Source of the DNA: Candidatus Endomicrobiellum neotermitis
GTDB taxonomy: Bacteria; Elusimicrobiota; Endomicrobiia; Endomicrobiales; Endomicrobiaceae
Direction of reading: 5' to 3'
Assembly: GCA_031282355.1 (NCBI GenBank)
Contig: JAITDW010000001.1
Location: forward strand, 178,893-242,892
DNA length: 64,000 nucleotides
This document shows, one piece after another, positions 29,474 to 41,372 of the stretch. The position numbers and the translations under genes are program-made. Within the stretch, counting starts at the first letter, position 1, and every line of letters starts with the position of its first letter. The notes below the pieces were generated by a model that was given only the letters and a program-made list of their open reading frames with translations, made no database searches and was not told the origin of the DNA.

Positions 29474-31099
29474 ATGACATATTTTGTTTTAGCTAGGAAA
29501 TTTAGACCACAAAAATTTAGTGATATTATAGGTGAAGAACACATTGTTCGAACCCTTAAAAACGCGGTTTTAAAAAAGCGCGTTGCTCATGCATATATAT
29601 TTAGTGGACCTAGAGGTTGTGGCAAGACTAGTATGGCAAGAATTCTTGCTAAAGCTTTGAATTGTAAAAATGAATGTAAATCGGAACCTTGTGGGATATG
29701 TGATAACTGCATAGAAATTTCAAAAGGTACAAGTATTGATGTTTTAGAAATTGATGGTGCATCAAATAATGGTATAGATGAAATAAAAGCTTTAAGAGAA
29801 AATGTAAAATTTTCAAGTGCCAATTCAAAGTACAAAATATACATAATAGACGAAGCTCATCAAATAACTTCTCAGGCATTTAACGCATTACTAAAAACAC
29901 TTGAGGAGCCTCCTTCTCACGTTATTTTTATCATGGCAACGACTGAACAGCATAAGATTCCAGATACCATCTTGTCAAGATGCCAAAAGTATAGATTTAA
30001 ATTTATTTCAAATTCCGAAATAATATGTGCTATAAAAAGTATATCAGAAAAAGAAAATTTTGAGATAGACAATGAAGCATTAAACATAATTGCTGTAGCT
30101 TCTGGAGGCTCTATGAGAGATGCTTTAAGTCTCTTAGACCAAGCTATTTCATCATCTTCAAATGCAGAAAATAAAATAACAGGGATACATTTAAAAAAAT
30201 TGCTTGGGTTAATTCCTAAGGATATTATAGTTTCGGTTACTAATAGCATTGCAAAAAATGATATACATGCAATTTTAAAAATTGTAAAAGAAATTACAGA
30301 ACAAGGATATGACATTTTGCAGTTTGCAAGAGATTTAAGAGATTATTTGAGAAAAATTATGATTTATTCTATAAATCCAGAAATAGCAGAAATTTTTTCC
30401 GATGATGTAGAACTTTTTGAATATCAGAAAACTCTATTTACAATTCCTCGTCATTTACGAATGAATAATCTTTTATCAAAAGTTATTGATGAGATGCGAT
30501 GGCATGACCACCCAAGAATACTTCTTGAGATGTACCTTCTCAAAATAGCAGAACATTATTATGATGTTGGCGAACTAATAAAAAAAATAGAGGAACTGTA
30601 TAGAAGTATAGTAATTAGCAACAATGACAATATCATCGTTACATCTTCTACATCTCCAAAAAAACAGCATTTAATGACACCATTATCTCAGGATGATATG
30701 ACAATAAATAACTTAAGTTTTGTATGGAGTGAAATTGTTTCAGAAATAATTAAAAAGCATCATCTAACTGCTCAACCGTTAAGAAGAGCATTGATAAAAT
30801 CAATTAGTATTTCATCAATACAATTGATAGTTTCAAACCAATTCGATTATAATAGTATTCTAGAATTTAAAGAACATATTTTGAGTCTTTTTAAAACGAA
30901 AACAGGATTAGATATAAATATGGGAATTACAATAGAAAAAAATATGCATGTAAATGAAATAATTCAAGAAAATATAACTGATCAACAAAATGATAAGTAT
31001 GAATTTGAAAAAAATTTGAAAAAAAATACAGAAAATACAATACCTAAACACATAGAGGAAATAGCTAAAAAATTCGGCTCAACAGCAAAAAAACTTTAA
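29474..31099 (+). CDS. dnaX: DNA polymerase III subunits gamma/tau
   Basis: Start refined to MTYFVLARKFRPQKFSDIIGEEHIVRTL; FSGPRGCGKTSMARILAKALNC, Zn-Cys cluster, IIDEAHQ. Confidence 0.95.
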   Translation: MTYFVLARKFRPQKFSDIIGEEHIVRTLKNAVLKKRVAHAYIFSGPRGCGKTSMARILAKALNCKNECKSEPCGICDNCIEISKGTSIDVLEIDGASNNGIDEIKALRENVKFSSANSKYKIYIIDEAHQITSQAFNALLKTLEEPPSHVIFIMATTEQHKIPDTILSRCQKYRFKFISNSEIICAIKSISEKENFEIDNEALNIIAVASGGSMRDALSLLDQAISSSSNAENKITGIHLKKLLGLIPKDIIVSVTNSIAKNDIHAILKIVKEITEQGYDILQFARDLRDYLRKIMIYSINPEIAEIFSDDVELFEYQKTLFTIPRHLRMNNLLSKVIDEMRWHDHPRILLEMYLLKIAEHYYDVGELIKKIEELYRSIVISNNDNIIVTSSTSPKKQHLMTPLSQDDMTINNLSFVWSEIVSEIIKKHHLTAQPLRRALIKSISISSIQLIVSNQFDYNSILEFKEHILSLFKTKTGLDINMGITIEKNMHVNEIIQENITDQQNDKYEFEKNLKKNTENTIPKHIEEIAKKFGSTAKKL

Positions 31100-31173
31100 A
31101 ATTCAATTTTATAGCATTGTCAAAATTCTATATATAAAATGTACAAATATCGACTTTTATTTTCATAAAAAGC

Positions 31174-31202
31174 TTGACAATCTAGGTTGAGAATTACAAT
31201 AA
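31174..31202 (+). promoter_or_regulatory. Possible sigma70-type promoter for the sugar-phosphate transporter gene
   Basis: TTGACA at 31174-31179, 17-bp spacer, CAATAA at 31197-31202 (weak -10), upstream of the ATG at 31257. Confidence 0.45.
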
Positions 31203-31256
31203 CGAGTGACTAATAATGTAGGTTCTGTGTTTCTTTACAGTGTTTTAGGAGTTTAA

Positions 31257-32603
31257 ATGCTATCAAAGTTTGTCAATTGGATAAAACCAGTACCAGATGC
31301 AAAAATAATGTTAACAAATAAGCAAGAAATTGCAAAAAAATATAAAATTTGGCGCATTAGGATGTTTTTTGGAATGTATGCTGGGTATTTAATGTATTAT
31401 CTTAATCGAAAAAATCTTTCATATGTAGCCCCTTTATTTATCAATGAATTTAAACTTACAAAAATGAATTTTGGTGTTTTAAGTTCTACAATGGCGATAA
31501 CTTATGGCATAGGTAAATTCATAAGTGGTGTGATTGCAGATAGATGTAATATCAAAACTTTTATGGCATTTGGATTAATAGGATCATCTGTCATAAATCT
31601 TTTTTTTGGATTTCTTCCATCATTACCTCTATTGATCTTTTTCTGGGGTGTAAATGGAGGATTTCAATCCATGGGATTCCCCCCTGTGACAAAGGGTTTA
31701 GTCTATTGGTTCTCACAAAATGAAAGAGGAACTGTATGGACTTTGTTTACGTCTTCTAAAATGGGTGGCATTGCACTAGTTGGTATATTAGGGTCTTTCT
31801 TTATAGCGATTAAACATTGGCAGGCGATTTTTTATATACCTGGAATAATTGGAATCATTATATCTGTTAATATGCTTTTTATTTTAACAGATAAACCTTC
31901 GTCTATTGGCCTACCACCAATTGAAATCTTTAGAAAAGATTTAACACCTTTAAAAAAGCATAGTGAACTCTCTCATTGGAAAATTTTGAATAAATACGTT
32001 TTTTGCAATAAGTATATTTGGTTCCTTAGCATAGGCTCTACATTTATGTATTTCATTCGTTTTACAGCACTTGACTGGAGTACAATATTTATGACAGAAA
32101 GGGGAATATCACCTAAAATAGCATCTTCTCTTCTAGTATTCATGCCACTTGTGGGCATTTTAGGAGGTGTATCTTCTGGATGGCTTTGTGATAACTTTTT
32201 TAAAAGTCGTTGTGTACCTGTAAGTCTCATATACTTATTTTTTTTAACTGTAAGTTTATTAGGTATGTACTACTTTATTGATGCAGAAACACCATTATGG
32301 ATAATAGGACTGCTCCTATCTCTAGTTGGTTTTTTCGTTGATGGCCCACAAAGTATAGCTTTTGGTGTACTTTTAACTCGTCTGACATTACAAGAATCAG
32401 CAGCTGCAGCTATTGGATTCAACGGTATGTTTCAGTACTTAGGTACATTTTTAGCAGGTATTGGTGCTGCAATCATTATTGAAAAATATGGATGGTACAG
32501 CATATTTATGTTATGTGGAATATTATGTTTAGCGGTAATGTTACTTGTCTCACTAACATGGAATGAAGAAATAAGAAACTGTAGCGATGTAAAAACACAA
32601 TGA
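31257..32603 (+). CDS. MFS organophosphate:phosphate antiporter family (GlpT/UhpC/UhpT-like)
   Basis: 448 aa; MFFGMYAGYLMYYLNRKNLSYVAPLFINEF, GIGKFISGVIADR, WGVNGGFQSMGFPPVTKGLVYWFSQNERGTVW. Confidence 0.9.
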   Translation: MLSKFVNWIKPVPDAKIMLTNKQEIAKKYKIWRIRMFFGMYAGYLMYYLNRKNLSYVAPLFINEFKLTKMNFGVLSSTMAITYGIGKFISGVIADRCNIKTFMAFGLIGSSVINLFFGFLPSLPLLIFFWGVNGGFQSMGFPPVTKGLVYWFSQNERGTVWTLFTSSKMGGIALVGILGSFFIAIKHWQAIFYIPGIIGIIISVNMLFILTDKPSSIGLPPIEIFRKDLTPLKKHSELSHWKILNKYVFCNKYIWFLSIGSTFMYFIRFTALDWSTIFMTERGISPKIASSLLVFMPLVGILGGVSSGWLCDNFFKSRCVPVSLIYLFFLTVSLLGMYYFIDAETPLWIIGLLLSLVGFFVDGPQSIAFGVLLTRLTLQESAAAAIGFNGMFQYLGTFLAGIGAAIIIEKYGWYSIFMLCGILCLAVMLLVSLTWNEEIRNCSDVKTQ

Positions 32604-32622
32604 AAATCGTAATAGGTTTAAC

Positions 32623-33564
32623 TTAATAATTTATCATTTTTTTTATCTCTGAGAAAATAGTTTCCGGTTTTATGTCGTTTATATTTTTTGGATTATTATT
32701 ATTGGAAAATATTGAAAAATTTCCTATATATGGAGCTGTTTCATTTGTATTTGAACTTCCGAATATAAAAACTGATGGTGTTTTTAAGATAGAAGATAAA
32801 TGCATGGGACCTGTATCTGCACCTATTGCAATTTTTGTTTTTGATAAAATATTTACAAGATCTTCTATTTTTGTTTTACCACATAGGTCTAGAATTTTAA
32901 CATTATCAGAACATATTCTACCGAAATCTTTTATCATACCTAAAACCACAATTTGTACATCAGGATATTCTTTATCTATCAAACTGATAAGTTTGTTATA
33001 ATTAGTAACACTCCAATTTTTTCCTTTACCTCTAGCAAAAGGTAACAAAGAAATAAAATTTTTAGAAATTCCATTAATTTTAAAAATATTATCTGAACAT
33101 GTTGTGTTTACTTTTATATTTATTTCAGGATAAAAATTTTCACCAGTTAAAAAACGAACAGGTTCAAGGTTACGAAGCATAGCATTCATTGTTGCATTTT
33201 CGGGAAATACCTCTTTTATCAAAAAATTACTTAACTCTTTCATTCCAGGAACTCCAAGCTTTATTTTAGATTTAACAAATTTTGCTAGAAGTGCACTTCT
33301 TAGAAGTCCTTGTAAATCTATAGTCAAATCATATTCTATATTATCAATTTTCTTCAATACATCAAAAAATCCGATTAATCCTCTTTTTTTATCCCATGTT
33401 ATAATTTTATCAACATCAAGACAAATTTTAACTACAGGAGCCCAAATACTGAAAACAATCCAGCTTATTTCACACTTACTATACACCTTTTTCAATGCTT
33501 TTGCACAAGGTAATGCATGTATTATATCACCAAATGAACTTGGTTTAATAATTAAGATTTTCAT
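32623..33564 (-). CDS. Glycosyltransferase family 9 (heptosyltransferase)
   Basis: MKILIIKPSSFGDIIHALPCAKALKKVYSKCEISWIV...GADTGPMHLSSILKTPSVFIFGSSN. Confidence 0.92.
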   Translation of the reverse strand: MKILIIKPSSFGDIIHALPCAKALKKVYSKCEISWIVFSIWAPVVKICLDVDKIITWDKKRGLIGFFDVLKKIDNIEYDLTIDLQGLLRSALLAKFVKSKIKLGVPGMKELSNFLIKEVFPENATMNAMLRNLEPVRFLTGENFYPEINIKVNTTCSDNIFKINGISKNFISLLPFARGKGKNWSVTNYNKLISLIDKEYPDVQIVVLGMIKDFGRICSDNVKILDLCGKTKIEDLVNILSKTKIAIGADTGPMHLSSILKTPSVFIFGSSNTNETAPYIGNFSIFSNNNNPKNINDIKPETIFSEIKKMINY

Positions 33565-35218
33565 ATTTTTTCTTAACTTCTTCGAAAACTTCAGAAACAG
33601 TTATACTACGCATACATATATTATTCTTACAATTTCTATTTCTACATGGTTGACAAATCAACTTATGTTGTATGATTTTTGCATTTTCTCCATATGGTCC
33701 AGTATGATTTGCATTTGTAGGACCTAAAATAGCTACTACTTGAGTGCCTAATACTGTTGCAATATGTATAGGACCAGCTTCATTTCCAATAAAAACCTTG
33801 CACATTTTTAAAAAGGCACACAATTCTTTTAAAGTAAATTTCCCTGTCATATCTACTACTTTAACTCCTGAATTTATGACTATTTTTCTACTTAACCCTT
33901 TTTCACTTGCACCTCCTTCTTTCCCTCCTATAATAACAATATCTGCACATATTTCCATTTTTAATCGTCTACAAAGCATAGCAAAATTATGCTCACACCA
34001 CCTTCTTGAAGTCCAACCACCTCCCGGATGAATACCTATCATATTTTCTAAATTTACATCCTCTTTATATAATTTATTTTTGACATTTTCATAATTTATT
34101 TCTGAAATAGCAATAGGATAACTTATTTTATTATAACTACAATCCAAATACTTTGCTATTTCAAGGTGTCGCTCAATACAATGATAACTTGGTGGAGATT
34201 TAATCTCTTTTGAAAACAACCACGAAAATTCTTTCATACCATTTGTAGAAGACGATGCTATTTTAAATTTTGCACAAGCAAATTTGACAAACATTATAGA
34301 TTTTGCAAGACAATTTAAATCTATACTTAAATCGAATTTTTGATTTTTTAATCTTTTACTTAAATCCTTATAATATTTAAAAGAAATCTGTTTTTTATAC
34401 CACACAAAAATATTTTCCAAACATGGATTTCCTTCTAAAATTTCATAACATCTATCATCAACAAGCCAACTTATCCTAGATTTAGGGTACCGTTCTTTCA
34501 ATGCAGAAAGAAGTGGCAAAGAAAATATTATGTCACCTATTCTTCCTGGTTGGATTATTAATATTTTTGGTGCAGGATGATACAATAAATATTCTTTAAC
34601 GTTTTTACACCAATAATATTTTTCTGTAAATGTAAAAATTTTATTTAATTCTTTTTCTATAGTAACAACTTTATTTTCAATATTATCTTCAGCTGCAACA
34701 TATATAGGATTCCCATAAATTTGAACTATCTTAGAAAAAGGCAATGGTATCAATGTTTTATCCCATGATTTGTTGAGTGTAATTCCACGCTTAGAAGAAC
34801 AACTTATAGGAATCAGAGGTAATCCGGTTTTTTTTGCAATATAGATTACACCAGATTTAAGCTTATGATATGGCCCTTTTGGGCCATCTGCTGCAATAGC
34901 AACACTATACCCACGCTTAGCATATTTTATAATTTTTATTAATGCACTCCTAGCGCCTCTACTCGAAGAACCCCTAACAGTTAGATATCCAAAATTTTTT
35001 AAAACTCTAGATAAAATTTCACCATCTTTTGACAAACTAACCATAACAACTATACTATTTTTTTTATTAAACAATAGCATTGGTAACTCACTACCATGCC
35101 AAAAAAAGTAAATTGATGGACTTAGATAATGCAAGGTATCATTCAATGATACTTTAGTTATTGTTTTATCAATAATATAACATATTAATGTAATAATTTT
35201 TATCAGAATTTTATACAT
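33545..35218 (-). CDS. Fusion: DUF374-type lysophospholipid acyltransferase + heptosyltransferase II-like GT9
   Basis: 557 aa. N-part: YFFWHGSELPMLLF...MVSLSKDGEILSRVLKNFGYLTVRGSSSRG...AIAADGPKGPYHKLKSGVIYIAKKTGLPLIPI. C-part: ILIIQPGRIGDIIFSLPLLSALKERYPKSRISWLVDD...IGIHPGGGWTSRRW...IGNEAGPIHIATVLGTQVVAILGPTN. Confidence 0.88.
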   Translation of the reverse strand: MYKILIKIITLICYIIDKTITKVSLNDTLHYLSPSIYFFWHGSELPMLLFNKKNSIVVMVSLSKDGEILSRVLKNFGYLTVRGSSSRGARSALIKIIKYAKRGYSVAIAADGPKGPYHKLKSGVIYIAKKTGLPLIPISCSSKRGITLNKSWDKTLIPLPFSKIVQIYGNPIYVAAEDNIENKVVTIEKELNKIFTFTEKYYWCKNVKEYLLYHPAPKILIIQPGRIGDIIFSLPLLSALKERYPKSRISWLVDDRCYEILEGNPCLENIFVWYKKQISFKYYKDLSKRLKNQKFDLSIDLNCLAKSIMFVKFACAKFKIASSSTNGMKEFSWLFSKEIKSPPSYHCIERHLEIAKYLDCSYNKISYPIAISEINYENVKNKLYKEDVNLENMIGIHPGGGWTSRRWCEHNFAMLCRRLKMEICADIVIIGGKEGGASEKGLSRKIVINSGVKVVDMTGKFTLKELCAFLKMCKVFIGNEAGPIHIATVLGTQVVAILGPTNANHTGPYGENAKIIQHKLICQPCRNRNCKNNICMRSITVSEVFEEVKKKYENLNY

Positions 35219-36467
35219 TTAAAAAATTTTCTATTTGCTTTATTGTAAAAAATATGGCTCCTTTTTGAGATTCAACAGCTTTTAACGCTTTTAGTCCTGT
35301 ATCATTAAGGAATTTTTTGTTGTAAATAAATTTTTTAATTTTATAAACTAAATCGTCTAAACTATGAACAACAAATGCACCGCCATATTTTATGAGAATT
35401 TCAGACTCAATTTTAAAATTATCCATATTTTTACCAAATAAAATAGGCTTAGAATAAGCTGCAGGTTCTATAGGATTATGACCACCTTTATTTACGAATG
35501 ATCCTCCAATATAACATACATCTGATATTGCATAAATATCCTGTAATTTTCCAAAAATATCAATTAAAACAAAACTAGCATTGTAAAATCCTTCAGAAAA
35601 CAGTGAATACTCAATATCTTTATTTTTAAGATTTTTTATTAATTTATTTATTTTTGAAATATGTCTTGGTGCAACAAAGAACTTAATATTACTAAAAACT
35701 AAATTTATCTCACTGTATGCATCTATAATGATCTTTTCCTCACCGGATCTTATACTTCCAGCTGTAAAAATAAAATCTTCTTTTTTTGAAAACAAATCTT
35801 CTCTTTTTGGGATTACTGTAATATTTTTATCGTATTTTATATTTCCAGAAATAACAATTTTACTACTTTTATTTCCAAAAAAAATAAATCTATTAGCATC
35901 CTCTCTACTTTTTGCTATAAAAAGATCAATTAACTTTAGAAATTTACTCCAAAAAAATTTAAAATTCTTATATAACTTAAAAGACTGAGCTGATATTCTT
36001 CCGTTTATTATTATTATTTTAATTCTTTTATTTGAAGCAATATAAAGCATATTTGGCCAAAATTCAGTTTCAACGATAACTAAAACATCCGGTTTAATGA
36101 TACTAAATGCTCTATACATAATAGGATAAATGTCTAAAGGGAGTAAAGCCACAAAATTTGCTTTCTTAAGTTTTTTAGCATATTCTCTGCCACTCTTTGT
36201 AACCAAAGTTAAAACAATATAATATTTATCTTTAAAATTATCTAAAATAGGCTCTATGGAACGAACTTCACCAAGCGAAGCACAATGTATCCAGAGAGTT
36301 TTCTTTAAACAATTGTTTATGTTTAGTCCCTTATAGATTGCAAAGCGTTCAGATAATCTATACAGTACATCGTTACGATATTTGTTGCTAAATATAATTG
36401 TAAATACTGCAAAAGGCGAAAAAAGAACAAAAAGAACGTTATATGTTGTAATAAGAAATCTTATCAT
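35211..36467 (-). CDS. waaA: 3-deoxy-D-manno-octulosonic acid transferase (KdtA/WaaA)
   Basis: LWIHCASLGEVRSIEPILDNF, LVIVETEFWPNMLYIASNKRIKIIIINGRISAQSFKLYK, GGSFVNKGGHNPIEPAAYSKPILFGKNMDNF. Confidence 0.95.
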   Translation of the reverse strand: MIRFLITTYNVLFVLFSPFAVFTIIFSNKYRNDVLYRLSERFAIYKGLNINNCLKKTLWIHCASLGEVRSIEPILDNFKDKYYIVLTLVTKSGREYAKKLKKANFVALLPLDIYPIMYRAFSIIKPDVLVIVETEFWPNMLYIASNKRIKIIIINGRISAQSFKLYKNFKFFWSKFLKLIDLFIAKSREDANRFIFFGNKSSKIVISGNIKYDKNITVIPKREDLFSKKEDFIFTAGSIRSGEEKIIIDAYSEINLVFSNIKFFVAPRHISKINKLIKNLKNKDIEYSLFSEGFYNASFVLIDIFGKLQDIYAISDVCYIGGSFVNKGGHNPIEPAAYSKPILFGKNMDNFKIESEILIKYGGAFVVHSLDDLVYKIKKFIYNKKFLNDTGLKALKAVESQKGAIFFTIKQIENFLNV

Positions 36468-37316
36468 TTTTTTTCTGAATCATGAATTTATCAACTCTGT
36501 GCTTCTGTTTTAAGAAGAACTTCATTCAATACTTTCTTTAACAACAAATTTTCTAAAACTTCAATTTTATTATATTAAATGAAACTATTGTATCATCGTA
36601 TGATAACTATAATTTTTTATTTACAAAATCATATACTGAATAATCTAAGAGGTATAAATATCCTTATAATTAGTATTATACCTCATATGCAATATTTAAC
36701 TAAAAAACACTGCATAAATAAATTAACAACACGTTTGAAAATATATTTCACGATATTTTAACATATATATTTATTTTTTATTTTCTAGGATTACTAATAA
36801 ATTTTAAATTAAAAAAAATCAATAAATTACTTTTTAAAATTTATCTTAAGATTCAAAAATTTCAGAAAAATTGGGATAATCTGTATCGAATATAGTCCAA
36901 AAAAAACTTCTGATAACTAAAACTTATAGTTGCATGAACAAACACGGACACGCTAAGGAAATATAAACATAAATATAGAAATCGACATAATAATCACTCA
37001 CTGTATACATACTCAGGTAGTTGCAACAATATCCACTTATCCATTATTATACTTTAACACTATTACAAATCCTGCACACCAAATTAACTGATCAATATTA
37101 CTAACACTTTTTACTAATCTAATTCTCTTAATTTAATATCTCTATTTAAATATGAAACACTGAATCAAAAAGAAAAATGTATCTCTCTTTTAAATCTAAC
37201 TTCAAAATCTTATTTAATGTTGTAGTATTACTTTTTTGTTAGCTTCTTTTTAATATTATTAGAGTAATAAACAATAAAATAATCACAAATAATTTATGAT
37301 TAATCTTACTAACTAA

Positions 37317-38006
37317 TCAAAGCAATTTTTTGTCATTTATTATCAATTCAAAAGTACAGTTTAAAAAACTGGCAGCTCTCCTGCACATAAGCATTCTATA
37401 TATAAATATTTCAAAGTATTCCATAATTTTGGATATGTTTGTATCGATTGAAAGCTGAAGCGATATAATTTTTTTATCTTTAATAACTTTTAAGAAGGAT
37501 TTATCAACAGCAGAATTTACTCTATCGTGCATATCGTATTTTGTGATATCAAAATTTCTTACTCTTGTCTTATGTACATCAGACTTATCAGCTAAAATCA
37601 AAGCTGCTGCTATAGGGTTAACTGGATCTCCAATCTCTTCCTCATGATTACCTATAGCAGAAATTATCAATGCAATTTCTTCTGGTGTAGCTCCTGCATC
37701 TTTAAGCAATTTCATCGCTATAATAGCTGCAGATTGTCCATGGTTTTTTCTATTTATAACATTTCCTATATCATGCATATACCCAGCTATGCCAGCAAGC
37801 TCCTGAATTCTTTTTGGATAGTCAAGATACAATAAAATATTTTCAGATATAGAAGCAACTAAACTCACATGTCTTATACCATGTTCAGTATAACCAATAG
37901 TTCCTAAATAGTTGTTAGCTGATTTGATGAATATGTTGACTATTGGATTTTTCTTTATATCTTTAAGGTTTATATTTGAATACTTATGTTTAATCTTATT
38001 AGTCAT
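37317..38006 (-). CDS. HD-domain metal-dependent phosphohydrolase (paralog A)
   Basis: TEHGIRHVSLVAS...GIAGYMHDIGNVINRKNHGQSAA...ISAIGNHEEE...ALILADKSDV: H..HD..H..H..D ligand pattern. Confidence 0.85.
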   Translation of the reverse strand: MTNKIKHKYSNINLKDIKKNPIVNIFIKSANNYLGTIGYTEHGIRHVSLVASISENILLYLDYPKRIQELAGIAGYMHDIGNVINRKNHGQSAAIIAMKLLKDAGATPEEIALIISAIGNHEEEIGDPVNPIAAALILADKSDVHKTRVRNFDITKYDMHDRVNSAVDKSFLKVIKDKKIISLQLSIDTNISKIMEYFEIFIYRMLMCRRAASFLNCTFELIINDKKLL

Positions 38007-38131
38007 TTTTTTATATTTTATATATTATAACAACTACAAACTAACGATATTATTAAATTCAAAGTAGTTTAGGATGAATATTTTGCGCATAAAAAATATC
38101 TAAAAACAACTTTTTTATTTACAATTTTTTA

Positions 38132-38515
38132 CTATGATTCATTATTAGATACTTCTCCTATTTCTTTTGCTATAACAGTAGAAATAGCTCGTTTTGCAAT
38201 TTGAACATAAACTCCATCAGCAATTTTTGCTTCAACAATATCTCCATTAACACAACCGACAGTAGCATACAACCCACCAATTGTAATAATTCTATCATCT
38301 TTTTTTAAAGCATTTAATACATTTTGATGTTGTTTAGCTTTCTTTTGCTGAGGCCTTATTAGGAACAAATAAAAAAAAACAAATATTAAACCTAATGGTA
38401 CTAGTCCACTAAAAGAAGATAACCCATCTAATGGAGTACGCGCAAATACTAGAGACGGTGTCATAAGAATAATCAACATTAAAAATAGTGCTGAGACATT
38501 AGTGATTTTTTTCAT
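38132..38515 (-). CDS. yajC: Preprotein translocase subunit YajC
   Basis: TM segment then FYLFLIRPQQKKAKQHQNVLNALKKDDRIITIGGLYATV. Confidence 0.95.
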   Translation of the reverse strand: MKKITNVSALFLMLIILMTPSLVFARTPLDGLSSFSGLVPLGLIFVFFYLFLIRPQQKKAKQHQNVLNALKKDDRIITIGGLYATVGCVNGDIVEAKIADGVYVQIAKRAISTVIAKEIGEVSNNES

Positions 38516-38556
38516 TTTTTAACCTCATTTTAACTTTATTTTAACCCTTTCAGAAA

Positions 38557-40361
<1,805 letters not shown>

Positions 40362-40575
40362 AACTCTGGTAATTATATCATTTTAAATTAAGTATTATCT
40401 CGCAATACAAACAGTAGGAATCTATATCTAAACTATAAAAATTTCTAAGAATATTATCTATCAAGATTTTGTAAAACAGGAAAGAGATGGAAAAAGACAA
40501 AATTGAAAGAAACATTTAAAAAAGTACAAACATAAAAAAAATAGAGCAATACAAGCATTTACAACTCATAAATTT

Positions 40576-41130
40576 TCAGTATCTAGATTTAAGATTTTTT
40601 ACCAATCCATCAACTGATACCTTGAGTAATGATATACTGCTAAAATTGTTAACAAAAGTAATATCAGCCATATTTATTGTTCTCATTAACTGCTGACCAT
40701 GACCATCAATTTGTAATTCCCTCTCTTCAAATTCAACAAATTTTTCTATGGTACTAGGATCTCCAGCCCTATTCCTACTTCTCATCCTTGAAAAACGTAT
40801 ATGCCGAGTAGCATCAACATTCACTAAAATAAAATTACTTTTTTTGAGTTCAATAACTTCATCAGGATGTCTTATTGACGTTATACAACAATTAGAACTA
40901 AGACGATTGTTTTCTAAGACTTTTCTAGCAAGAATTCCATTTCCTTCATTTTTTCTTAACTGGTTTCCCCAAGATATCATATTTTCTCTTGAAGGTTCAA
41001 CACTAATTCTTACCATCATTTCCCTTATCACATCAGATAAAGAATAATGTTCATACCCATATTTTTCAGTAAGATATATAGCAATTGTATCTTTACCTGA
41101 ACAACAGAACCCGGTCAAACCAACAATCAT
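40576..41130 (-). CDS. P-loop nucleotide/nucleoside kinase-like protein (UPF0200 / dephospho-CoA-kinase-like)
   Basis: MIVGLTGFCCSGKDTIAIYLTEKYGYEHYSLSDVIREMM (Walker A GxxxxGKD); CITSIRHPDEVIELKKSNFILVNVDATRHIRFSRMRSRNRAGDPSTIEKFVEFEERE. Confidence 0.7.
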   Translation of the reverse strand: MIVGLTGFCCSGKDTIAIYLTEKYGYEHYSLSDVIREMMVRISVEPSRENMISWGNQLRKNEGNGILARKVLENNRLSSNCCITSIRHPDEVIELKKSNFILVNVDATRHIRFSRMRSRNRAGDPSTIEKFVEFEERELQIDGHGQQLMRTINMADITFVNNFSSISLLKVSVDGLVKNLKSRY

Positions 41131-41195
41131 TTTATTTTTAACCTTTCATGTTTGTACAACACAGCAGCACAAAAAACACTGCCTAGTTTTTATCT

Positions 41196-41269
<74 letters not shown>

Positions 41270-41372
41270 TCTTATATTTAGTGTAATTATAACAACATTT
41301 ATATATCTTCGTCAAATTGTTAAATTAATTTTAATTTTTTTAAACCATATAAATATAAAATATGCAATATTT

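Noticed and set aside
31001-31030. A-rich slippery tract near the dnaX 3' end as programmed frameshift
   Set aside because: gaaaaaaatttgaaaaaaaat occurs, but there is no clear stimulatory structure and poly-A runs are everywhere in this genome.
1998-36715. 15-mer TAAAAAACACTGCAT found near 1998 and 36701
   Set aside because: In a 64-kb AT-rich sequence, matches of this length and composition are expected by chance; no wider similarity around them.
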